Shown piece by piece: positions 1 to 5,883 of a DNA stretch of 7,736 nt. A program made the position numbers and the translations under genes. The notes under the pieces were generated by a model. That model was not told the origin of the DNA, did not search any database, and worked only from the letters and a program-made list of their open reading frames with translations. Numbering within the stretch: position 1 is the first letter of the stretch; the number at the start of each line of letters is the position of its first letter. Source of the stretch: CAYOMP01 sp964405075 (lineage in GTDB: Bacteria; Bacillota; Clostridia; Lachnospirales; Lachnospiraceae); assembly GCA_964405075.1 (NCBI GenBank), contig CAYOMP010000133.1, forward strand, positions 1 through 7,736. Direction: 5' to 3'.

Positions 1-42
1 GTTTAAAAAATAAAATAAAAAACACAAAAGGGGCAGAAAATA

Positions 43-1830
43 ATGTGTAAAAACAAGGGGAATTGCAAAAAAAATTATGAATATTACATAATTATAATGG
101 TTTTAATGCTTATTTTAATTTCTATAGTGTATAGCATAAATCAAGTGATAAACAAAAAAAATATGGATCCTAAATTTCAAATTATTTTGGTTGTTTGTAG
201 TGTATTGAGCATCGCAATCTGTTTTATATTAACTGTTATAGCCATAGAGAATAGTAAAAAAGAGAGTAAAAATATATATCCGAATAGTGCTTTTTTAATG
301 GAGGTATCAGACAGTTTAAATGAAGTTTTTATTGTTATAAAAGAGAAAAATAGACAGGCAGAATACATTTTTTTGAATGCAAATAATTTGCTGGGGATTG
401 CAGTAGAAGAATTATACAGTAATATTGAGATGTTTCTGGATTATTGTGATAAGGACAGCGTGGAGGAATTTCGTGATTTTTTTAATGGGGCAGATTTAAA
501 AGAGGGTATAGAAAAACTAATTAAATATTATAAGCCAAATAGCAAGGAAGAACGTTGGATTAATATTTCAATGAAGTATATTGAACATTATGAAAGATAT
601 GTAATGATGATGAATGATGTGACTGACGACGTTAAGAAACATGAATTAGTAATTGAGGCCCTAAAGAATGAAAAGGCGGCAAATGATGCAAGGATTAATT
701 TCTTATCAAATATGAGTCAGGAAATAAGAACTCCCCTTAATGCAATCATTGGAAGAACTACTATAGTAATGCAGGAGGCTAAGAGTGAAAAGGAAAAAAG
801 TGAAATTCGAAAGATAGTTACATCAGCAAAAGGATTGTTATATATGATGAATGATATATTGGATATGGCAAGAATGTCTGATGGCTCCTTCAAAATTATA
901 CCGGAAGAATTTGAAATAGATGATTTAATAAAGCGATTAGAAAAGTTTGGTAAGGAAAAAGCACAATTAAAACAAGTTAGATTAATTATTGAAGAAGAGA
1001 GAAACTATAGTGGAAATTTTGTTGGGGATTTATTACGTTTAGAGCAGGCAATAAAAAATGTATTAGATAACGCAATAAAATTTACTCCAAAAGACGGAAC
1101 AGTATGTATGAGTTTAAAGGAGAGGGAAAGCGACGTAGAAGGAAATAGTCGTTTAACTATAACTATTGAAGACAATGGATGTGGAATGTCGAAAGAGTTT
1201 CAAAAAAAGGCATTTGAGCCATTTGAGCAGGAAGCAGAATATGATAAAAATTTGGCTAAAATGGGTTGTGGCTTAGGTTTGTCAATTAGTAAAAGAATCA
1301 TTAACAAAATTGGTGGAGATATTTCAATAGAGAGTAAGAAGGGAACTGGAACAAAGGTTAAGATTGATTTAGAAATTCAGAGGGTAAAAAGAGAATTCAT
1401 AACTGATTCTAATCAAAATGAAATTGAAGAGAGTGCGAAATATGATTTCTCTGATAAAGTATTCCTATTTGTGGAGGATAACGAACTTAATAGGGAAATT
1501 GAATTGGAATTACTTAAGGATACAGGAGCAATTCTTGAATGCGCAGAGGATGGTAAGGAAGCGTATGATATGTTTGTTAATTCTACAGAGGGATATTATG
1601 ATGCTGTGTTAATGGATATTAGAATGCCCGTATGGGATGGATATCAGTCAACAGCTGCTATTAGAAAATTAGATAGGAAAGATGCAAAATCAATACCAAT
1701 AATAGCATTAACTGCTAATGCATTTTCAGAAGATATTAATAAATCTTATGAATGTGGAATGGATGCTCATGTTTCTAAACCAATTGATATTAGAATATTG
1801 TGCAAGGTTATAAATAAGCTAACTAATTAG
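43..1830 (+). CDS. Membrane hybrid histidine kinase with C-terminal receiver; H-box His replaced by Gln
   Basis: 595-aa hybrid sensor kinase. Two hydrophobic segments (about 15-33 and 45-68) with a very short loop anchor it in the membrane. A PAS-like region follows (about 82-197), then a helical linker. The DHp motif reads FLSNMSQEIRTPLNAIIG (220-237), so the usual phosphoacceptor His is Gln226 (codon CAG, 718-720), and no His occurs between residues 201 and 575. The HATPase domain keeps the N-box (NVLDNAIKFT, N343), G1 (D377-N-G-C-G), F-box (FEPFE) and G2 (GCGLGLS, 408-414). The receiver (about 472-593) has E478/D479, phosphoacceptor D525, T557 and K579; there is no Hpt or DNA-binding output domain. 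The start at 43 follows AAGGGGC (29-35). Family assignment is firm. As read, it cannot autophosphorylate at the normal site, so it may be a pseudokinase, a phosphatase or a scaffold. The ligand is unknown. Confidence 0.93.
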   Translation: MCKNKGNCKKNYEYYIIIMVLMLILISIVYSINQVINKKNMDPKFQIILVVCSVLSIAICFILTVIAIENSKKESKNIYPNSAFLMEVSDSLNEVFIVIKEKNRQAEYIFLNANNLLGIAVEELYSNIEMFLDYCDKDSVEEFRDFFNGADLKEGIEKLIKYYKPNSKEERWINISMKYIEHYERYVMMMNDVTDDVKKHELVIEALKNEKAANDARINFLSNMSQEIRTPLNAIIGRTTIVMQEAKSEKEKSEIRKIVTSAKGLLYMMNDILDMARMSDGSFKIIPEEFEIDDLIKRLEKFGKEKAQLKQVRLIIEEERNYSGNFVGDLLRLEQAIKNVLDNAIKFTPKDGTVCMSLKERESDVEGNSRLTITIEDNGCGMSKEFQKKAFEPFEQEAEYDKNLAKMGCGLGLSISKRIINKIGGDISIESKKGTGTKVKIDLEIQRVKREFITDSNQNEIEESAKYDFSDKVFLFVEDNELNREIELELLKDTGAILECAEDGKEAYDMFVNSTEGYYDAVLMDIRMPVWDGYQSTAAIRKLDRKDAKSIPIIALTANAFSEDINKSYECGMDAHVSKPIDIRILCKVINKLTN

Positions 1831-1841
1831 AGAAAAATGCA

Positions 1842-1847
1842 TATAAT
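1842..1847 (+). promoter_or_regulatory. Candidate -10 element for the subtilase gene
   Basis: A perfect TATAAT in the short gap after the kinase stop codon. I see no recognisable -35 box at 16-18 bp (the sequence there is about CTAACT) and no exact TGn extended -10. If used, transcription would start at about 1854, just before the terminator hairpin, giving a leader of roughly 40 nt. In AT-rich DNA this hexamer can occur by chance. Confidence 0.3.
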
Positions 1848-1853
1848 GTAATA

Positions 1854-1859
1854 AAAGGA
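1854..1859 (+). promoter_or_regulatory. Displaced SD-like sequence upstream of the hairpin
   Basis: AAAGGA is the only SD-like sequence upstream of the subtilase ATG (1896). It sits 36 nt away, too far for normal use. The terminator hairpin lies in between; if folded, the unpaired distance falls to about 11-15 nt. Whether ribosomes use it is inference. Confidence 0.35.
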
Positions 1860-1861
1860 AT

Positions 1862-1890
1862 AGGGTGTGGAAATAATCCACACCTTTTTA
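1862..1890 (+). terminator. Intrinsic terminator after the hybrid kinase gene
   Basis: Perfect 8-bp stem GGTGTGGA (1864-1871) / TCCACACC (1877-1884) with the 5-nt loop AATAA, extendable by a G-U and an A-U pair, followed by TTTTTA. It lies 32 nt after the kinase stop codon, as expected for a rho-independent terminator. Unusually, its U-run ends only about 6 nt before the ATG of the subtilase gene, so it may also act as a leader hairpin of that gene. Confidence 0.85.
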
Positions 1891-1895
1891 TAATT

Positions 1896-2798
1896 ATGAA
1901 TAATGTATATAAAAAGGTAAATGGAATATATGTTAATTTGAATCATTCGAAATCTGAAGCGGTATGTTGTGTAATATTAGATACAGGAATATTTCCACAC
2001 CCAGATTTGAAAAATAGAGTATGCGGATTTATTGATTTAGTAAATGGAAAAGTAGGTATGTATGACGATAATTCTCATGGAACTCATGTAGCAGGAATTA
2101 TTGGCGGTGATGGCGCTATGTCTCGAGGAAAATATAAGGGAATAGCACCAAATTCTAAAATGATTATGTTGAAGGTTTTGGATAAGGAGGGAAATGGAGA
2201 AACAGACAGTGTATTAAAGGGAGTGGAATGGATTAGAAAAAATAAAGACAAATATAAAATTAAGGTGGTAAATATTTCCGTAGGAACTTTGCCTAGTACA
2301 GGAAATAATGAGAAAAGCTCCTTAGTTGATGCAGTAGAAATCTTATGGGATGAGAATATAACAGTAGTAGCCGCTGCAGGTAATGGTGGACCTAAACCCT
2401 ATACAATTACAACGCCAGGAAATAGCAAAAAGGTAATTACAGTAGGGGCATCAGATGATATGCAGGGTGATTCTACAGGCAGGGTAAGAACTAATTATTC
2501 AGGAAGGGGACCTACCTTTGATTGTGTGTGCAAACCTGATTTGGTAGCACCAGGTATGAATATAATATCCTGTAATGCTATGAATAAGATAGGAAGCAGA
2601 CCATATTCAATTAAGAGTGGAACATCTATGTCCACACCTATTGTAACTGGTGCAATAATGCTTATGAATGAAAAATATACAGGTATATCTAATCTTGAAA
2701 TAAAAAAGAAGATAAGAGAAACCTGTACAGATATGGGATTACCAAAGAATAAGCAGGGGTGGGGATTATTAAACATAGGCAAATTATTATCTGACTAG
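1896..2798 (+). CDS. AprX-like subtilase (S8 serine protease), probably cytoplasmic
   Basis: 300-aa subtilisin-family serine endopeptidase. The catalytic residues are all present: Asp29 in VILDTGI, His61 in NSHGTHVAG, Ser244 in SGTSMSTP, with oxyanion-hole Asn163 in AAAGNGGP. The HPDL segment (35-38), LKVLDKEGNG and the GRGPT / KPDLVAPG region resemble the cytoplasmic AprX type of Bacillus. There is no signal peptide, no membrane segment and no propeptide; only about 20 residues precede the catalytic core, so it is shorter than AprX (about 440 aa) and closer in size to intracellular subtilisins. ATG 1896 is the first ATG in its frame, but no SD lies at normal distance and a terminator stands immediately upstream. 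Substrate unknown; protein turnover or peptide degradation is plausible. The family call is firm; location is inferred from the missing signal peptide. Confidence 0.93.
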   Translation: MNNVYKKVNGIYVNLNHSKSEAVCCVILDTGIFPHPDLKNRVCGFIDLVNGKVGMYDDNSHGTHVAGIIGGDGAMSRGKYKGIAPNSKMIMLKVLDKEGNGETDSVLKGVEWIRKNKDKYKIKVVNISVGTLPSTGNNEKSSLVDAVEILWDENITVVAAAGNGGPKPYTITTPGNSKKVITVGASDDMQGDSTGRVRTNYSGRGPTFDCVCKPDLVAPGMNIISCNAMNKIGSRPYSIKSGTSMSTPIVTGAIMLMNEKYTGISNLEIKKKIRETCTDMGLPKNKQGWGLLNIGKLLSD

Positions 2799-2843
2799 AA
2801 TATTACTCACAAAATTGGAAAAAATACAAAAGAGTAATTATTC

Positions 2844-2850
2844 AAAGGAG
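2844..2850 (+). promoter_or_regulatory. Ribosome binding site that fixes the start of the CmpB-like gene
   Basis: AAAGGAG lies 6 nt before ATG 2857. The longer reading from TTG 2815 has no SD, and this site would lie inside it. The site therefore supports the 125-aa protein. Confidence 0.8.
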
Positions 2851-2856
2851 ATAGCT

Positions 2857-3234
2857 ATGAAGAATTTTATTAAATGTGGAATAATAGGCTGGTGTTTTGA
2901 AATAATATGGACATCTTTAAAATCTGTCAGAAGAAAAGAGCGAAAGCTAATGGGCCAGACTTCTTTATTTATGTTTCCGATATATGGACTGGCAGCAGTT
3001 ATAAAACCAGTGTATTCAAAACTTAGGAAATATAATTTTTTTGTCAGGGGAATTGTGTATGTAGCATCTTTTTTTACAATAGAATATACAACAGGTAATT
3101 TTTTGAAAAAATATGATAGATGTCCTTGGGACTATAGTGGAAATAAATATAACTATAAGGGGTTAATTAGATTAGATTTTGCACCTTTATGGTTTGCCTG
3201 TGGACTAATATATGAAAAAATACTTACAAATTAA
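2857..3234 (+). CDS. CmpB-like small membrane protein ('putative ABC-transporter type IV' family)
   Basis: 125-aa membrane protein with about four hydrophobic segments (near residues 4-20, 37-55, 62-78, 106-120). It carries the motif series I associate with the PF06541/CmpB-like family: GWCFEIIW near the N-terminus, FPIYG (40-44), EYTTG (76-80), WDYS (91-94), and a late G-L-I-R-L...W segment. Despite the 'ABC transporter' name, it has no ATPase domain, and the function of these proteins is not established. The ATG at 2857 is chosen over TTG 2815 because of its SD. The gene lies 58 nt after the subtilase with no terminator between, so co-transcription is possible. It ends 8 nt before the -35 box of the next promoter. 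It is not a known part of Bce systems. Confidence 0.75.
   Translation: MKNFIKCGIIGWCFEIIWTSLKSVRRKERKLMGQTSLFMFPIYGLAAVIKPVYSKLRKYNFFVRGIVYVASFFTIEYTTGNFLKKYDRCPWDYSGNKYNYKGLIRLDFAPLWFACGLIYEKILTN
3223..3232 (+). promoter_or_regulatory. Possible BceR half-site upstream of the bceRS promoter
   Basis: CTTACAAATT overlaps the last codons of the CmpB-like gene. It is identical over 10 nt to the left half and centre of the bceAB operator (5006-5015). The right half is not conserved (AATGA instead of TGTAA). It ends 10 bp before the -35 box of the bceRS promoter, so weak autoregulation is conceivable. A chance match in AT-rich DNA is also possible. Confidence 0.25.
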
Positions 3235-3242
3235 TGAGATTC

Positions 3243-3272
3243 TTGATAAATTCTTTTGTACTAGTTTATAAT
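3243..3272 (+). promoter_or_regulatory. bceR: Sigma-A promoter of bceRS
   Basis: TTGATA (3243-3248) and TATAAT (3267-3272) are separated by 18 bp. This is a 5/6 and 6/6 match to the vegetative consensus and is placed in the gap before the response regulator gene. It predicts a start near 3279 and a leader of about 25 nt, consistent with steady basal expression of the regulator and kinase. TTTGTA (3255-3260) and TACAAA (3272-3277) form an inverted repeat across the -10. Confidence 0.75.
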
Positions 3273-3303
3273 ACAAACATAAGATAAAGGGCGGAGATAG
3301 TTT

Positions 3304-3996
3304 ATGGAGAATAATAAATACAAAATTATGATTGTGGAAGATGATGAAGTTATTGCCAATGAGTTAGTTAAACATTTGGGAAAATGGGGTTATGAAATTA
3401 GAAGAGCCGTAGATTTTTCTAGTGTGATAAATGAGTTTGTTCAGTTTGAGCCTCATTTGGTTTTAATGGATATCTCTCTTCCATTTTTTAATGGATATCA
3501 TTGGTGCGCAATGATTAGAAATATTTCAAAAATACCTATTATATTTATGTCATCATTATCTGATAATATGAATATTGTTATGGCAATTAATATGGGAGGA
3601 GACGATTTTGTTACTAAACCCTTTGATTTAGATGTTTTGTCAGCTAAGATAACGGCAATGCTTAGAAGAACATATTCCTTTGCACAAGATAAGGGGACTA
3701 TTTCGGAATATGGTGGTATAGTTTTAAATATTTCGGGAGCATATATTACTGTAAATGGTGAAAGGGTAGATTTGACTAAGAATGAGTTTAGAATATTAGA
3801 GCTTTTATTTGAAAACAAAGAAAATGTTGTTAGTCGTGAAAATATTATGAAGAGATTGTGGGATAGTGATTGCTTTATTGATGATAATACATTAACTGTT
3901 AATATGACCCGCCTTAAGAAAAAACTGGAAGAAGCAGGCATTAAAGACATTATTAGAACGAAGAAAGGTATAGGCTATATGCTTATAAAAGGATAA
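3304..3996 (+). CDS. bceR: BceR-type OmpR-family response regulator
   Basis: 230-aa regulator with an N-terminal receiver (about 6-120) and a C-terminal winged helix (about 136-228). Receiver residues are complete: E12/D13, phosphoacceptor D56 in LVLMDISLP, S83 in IIFMSS, and K105 in FVTKPF. FNGYHWCAMIR, MAINMGGDDFVTKPF and the RR-Y after the receiver are typical of BceR regulators of Firmicutes. The output domain contains LTKNEFRILELL, VSRENIMKRLW, NTLTVNMTRLKKKL and the wing RTKKGIGYML. The gene starts at 3304 after GGGCGGAG and is followed after 3 nt by the kinase gene, so the two form an operon. Its probable target is the palindrome upstream of bceA. In known systems BceR~P activates the adjacent transporter operon in response to peptide antibiotics. 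Confidence 0.93.
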   Translation: MENNKYKIMIVEDDEVIANELVKHLGKWGYEIRRAVDFSSVINEFVQFEPHLVLMDISLPFFNGYHWCAMIRNISKIPIIFMSSLSDNMNIVMAINMGGDDFVTKPFDLDVLSAKITAMLRRTYSFAQDKGTISEYGGIVLNISGAYITVNGERVDLTKNEFRILELLFENKENVVSRENIMKRLWDSDCFIDDNTLTVNMTRLKKKLEEAGIKDIIRTKKGIGYMLIKG

Positions 3997-3999
3997 TTT

Positions 4000-4995
4000 A
4001 TGAAAACAGGATGTTTTGGAAAATGGCTAAAGGATAATCTGGGGCGAATTCTTTTTTATTTTTTTGTTCCAATTATATATTTATTCATAAATTTATTATA
4101 TGGTTATGATACAGATCAAGTGTATTATGGAAGTTTAATATACATATTTTTAGCAATTTGTTTGTTAATAGTAGATTTTTTAAAATATAAGAAAAAGTAT
4201 ATTCACCTTACAAATATGGTAGATGACATAGAAAACATTAATATTGAAGATTTAAATACAGATGAAGCATTAGAACAAAAATATTTTGAAATTATAGAAG
4301 AATTAAGAGATATGAATACACAACTTTCTAGAGATTTCAAATTAAGGGAAGTGGAATTGAAGGATTATTATAATCTATGGGTGCATCAGATTAAAACACC
4401 CATTGCGGCAACTAAATTATTGTTGGAAGATAATAATGACAGAATAGCAATGAAAAAAGAAGTATTTAAGATAGAACAATATGTAGAAATGGCGTTACAA
4501 TATGTTCGATTAGAAAGTATGTATTCGGATTTAGAATTGAAAGAATGTGATTTAAGAAGTATGGTATCACAGGTGGTCAAGAAATATTCCATTAATTTCA
4601 TAGGAAGAGATTTAAGCTTAAATTTTGAAGAGTTTGATGTAAAAGTAGTAACAGATGAGAAATGGTTGTCTTTTGTAATTGAACAGATTTTATCAAATGC
4701 AGTTAAGTATACTATGCTTGGAACAATAACTATAAGTGCTGATGAAGATAAAAAATGGTTATTAATTACAGATACTGGTATTGGAATCAAACAGGAGGAT
4801 TTGCCACGAGTATTTGAGAAGGGTTTCACAGGGTACAATGGCAGAATGGATAAGAAATCTACAGGTATAGGACTATATTTGTGTAAGCAGATAATGAATA
4901 AGTTAGAAAATAAAATTTGGCTTGAGTCTGAAGAAGGAAAGGGGACAACAGTGTTTCTTGATTTAGATAGAATAGTATTTCAAAAAGAGGATTAA
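4000..4995 (+). CDS. bceS: BceS-type intramembrane-sensing histidine kinase
   Basis: 331-aa kinase with two transmembrane helices (about 15-34 and 42-61) joined by fewer than 10 extracytoplasmic residues, and no separate sensor domain. This is the hallmark of kinases that read the state of a partner Bce transporter and not a ligand directly. The DHp motif is LWVHQIKTPIAATKLLL with phosphoacceptor H129; the VHQ-KTP form is normal for BceS. The ATPase domain has N233 in LSNAVKYT, D258-T-G-I-G, an F-box-like VFEKGF, and TGIGLYL (288-294). All catalytic boxes look intact, unlike the hybrid kinase at the left edge. ATG 4000 is served by AAAAGGA (3987-3993), which overlaps the end of bceR and implies translational coupling. 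Confidence 0.93.
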   Translation: MKTGCFGKWLKDNLGRILFYFFVPIIYLFINLLYGYDTDQVYYGSLIYIFLAICLLIVDFLKYKKKYIHLTNMVDDIENINIEDLNTDEALEQKYFEIIEELRDMNTQLSRDFKLREVELKDYYNLWVHQIKTPIAATKLLLEDNNDRIAMKKEVFKIEQYVEMALQYVRLESMYSDLELKECDLRSMVSQVVKKYSINFIGRDLSLNFEEFDVKVVTDEKWLSFVIEQILSNAVKYTMLGTITISADEDKKWLLITDTGIGIKQEDLPRVFEKGFTGYNGRMDKKSTGIGLYLCKQIMNKLENKIWLESEEGKGTTVFLDLDRIVFQKED

Positions 4996-4997
4996 TG

Positions 4998-5029
4998 AGC
5001 TTAACCTTACAAATTTGTAAGGTTAAGCT
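4998..5029 (+). promoter_or_regulatory. Probable BceR operator (perfect 32-bp palindrome)
   Basis: A perfect palindrome centred between 5013 and 5014, with 16-bp arms. Its core, TTACA (5007-5011), AATT, TGTAA (5016-5020), matches the TNACA-N4-TGTAA box described for BceR-like regulators in Bacillus. It lies upstream of the bceA promoter, as expected for an activator site. The palindrome extends well beyond the core to AGCTTAACC/GGTTAAGCT. An RNA hairpin role is possible, but the run after it (ATATTTTG) is a poor terminator tail. Confidence 0.75.
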
Positions 5030-5034
5030 TATAT

Positions 5035-5048
5035 TTTGTAAGGTTAAG
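5035..5048 (+). repeat. Third operator half-site (direct repeat)
   Basis: TTTGTAAGGTTAAG repeats exactly the right arm of the palindrome (5014-5027) after 21 bp, two turns of B-DNA. It ends 3 bp before the presumed -35 of bceA. It lacks a matching left half. It may be a second, lower-affinity site that brings the regulator next to RNA polymerase. Confidence 0.7.
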
Positions 5049-5051
5049 TTA

Positions 5052-5080
5052 TGGATTGGGAATAAGAACCACTATATACT
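5052..5080 (+). promoter_or_regulatory. bceA: Activator-dependent promoter of bceAB
   Basis: TATACT (5075-5080) is a 5/6 match to the -10 consensus. The hexamer 17 bp upstream, TGGATT (5052-5057), is a poor -35. A good -10 with a weak -35 directly after the operator fits a promoter that needs BceR~P. Predicted start is near 5087, about 29 nt before the ATG. Confidence 0.6.
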
Positions 5081-5104
5081 ATAAGAGTAAACTGATAAAA
5101 ACGT

Positions 5105-5110
5105 AGGAGG
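5105..5110 (+). promoter_or_regulatory. bceA: Ribosome binding site of bceA
   Basis: AGGAGG, the full consensus, lies 5 nt before ATG 5116. It is the strongest SD in the window and fits high-level expression once the operon is induced. Confidence 0.85.
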
Positions 5111-5115
5111 CAATT

Positions 5116-5883
5116 ATGACATTATTAGAAGTTAAAAATTTAAAAAAAATATATACAACAAGATTTAAAACAAATCAGGTTGAGGCATTAAAAAATGTGA
5201 ATTTTTCAGTAGAAGAGGGCGAGTATGTGGCAATAATGGGTGAATCAGGCTCAGGTAAGAGTACATTACTTAATTTATTAGCTACATTAGATAGACCAAC
5301 AGATGGAGAGATATTACTTGAAGGAAAGACAGTTTCAAAGGTTAAGCAAAAAGATTTATGTTCATTTAGAAGAGACAATCTCGGATTTGTTTTTCAGGAT
5401 TTCAATTTATTGGATACATTATCTTTGTGGGATAATATTTTGTTGCCAATCGTTTTACAAGGCGGTGACGTTATTGGTAAGGAAAAAGATCTGAAAGAAT
5501 TAGCAGCATTATTAGGTATCGAAAAAATATTAGATAAATATCCTTATGAAGTATCAGGAGGACAAAGACAAAGATGTGCTGTAGCCAGAGCATTGATTAC
5601 AAACCCAAAGATAGTATTGGCAGATGAACCAACGGGAGCTCTTGATTCTAAGGCGGCAGCAAAGTTATTAAAACTATTTGCTGAAATAAATAGAAACGGA
5701 CAGACAATACTTATGGTTACTCATAGTACAAAGGCTGCCAGCAATGCAAACAGAGTACTATTTATTAAAGATGGAGAAATTTTTAACCAGCTATATCGTG
5801 GTGATTCAACTAATGATGAAATGTATAAGAAAATATCAGATACATTAACAGTACTACAGTCAGGGGGAAACGATAATGAATAA
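5116..5883 (+). CDS. bceA: BceA-type ABC transporter ATP-binding protein
   Basis: 255-aa ABC ATPase, full length for the family. Walker A GESGSGKST (42-50), Q-loop Gln94 in FVFQDFNLLDTLS, signature VSGGQRQR (146-153), Walker B IVLADEPTGALDS (166-178, D170/E171) and switch His203 in MVTHS are all present. LLDTLSLWDNILLP after the Q-loop and the MacB/LolD-like overall pattern are typical of BceA/VraD. It should act as a homodimer on the cytoplasmic side of the permease, powering release of peptide antibiotics from their lipid targets and signalling to the kinase. Its stop codon overlaps the permease start by 8 bp, indicating coupled translation. Confidence 0.95.
   Translation: MTLLEVKNLKKIYTTRFKTNQVEALKNVNFSVEEGEYVAIMGESGSGKSTLLNLLATLDRPTDGEILLEGKTVSKVKQKDLCSFRRDNLGFVFQDFNLLDTLSLWDNILLPIVLQGGDVIGKEKDLKELAALLGIEKILDKYPYEVSGGQRQRCAVARALITNPKIVLADEPTGALDSKAAAKLLKLFAEINRNGQTILMVTHSTKAASNANRVLFIKDGEIFNQLYRGDSTNDEMYKKISDTLTVLQSGGNDNE

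Noticed and set aside
2495..2782. 95-codon open frame on the - strand inside the subtilase
   Set aside because: Covers the catalytic-Ser region of the + strand gene; reads as a coding shadow.
2801..2838. Inverted repeat ATTACTC/GAGTAAT between the subtilase and CmpB-like genes
   Set aside because: Seven AT-rich pairs around a 23-nt loop and no U-run after it; not a credible terminator.
2815..2850. Promoter for the CmpB-like gene (TTGGAA as -35)
   Set aside because: No -10-like hexamer at 16-18 bp; co-transcription with the subtilase is simpler.
3498..3950. 150-codon open frame on the - strand inside bceR
   Set aside because: Shadow of a well-supported + strand regulator; low-complexity Ser/Leu/Ile-rich translation and no family features.
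4370..4400. BceS H-box WVHQIKTP suspected as degenerate
   Set aside because: H129 is present, and the Q-I-K-T-P form is usual in BceS-type kinases.
4386..4838. 150-codon open frame on the - strand inside bceS
   Set aside because: Overlaps conserved kinase boxes on the + strand; no recognisable domain and no gene-like context.
4998..5040. Palindrome after bceS read as an intrinsic terminator
   Set aside because: The stem is long but AT-rich and the following sequence (ATATTTTG) lacks a clean U-run. The exact BceR core and the third half-site explain it better as an operator, though partial termination is not excluded.
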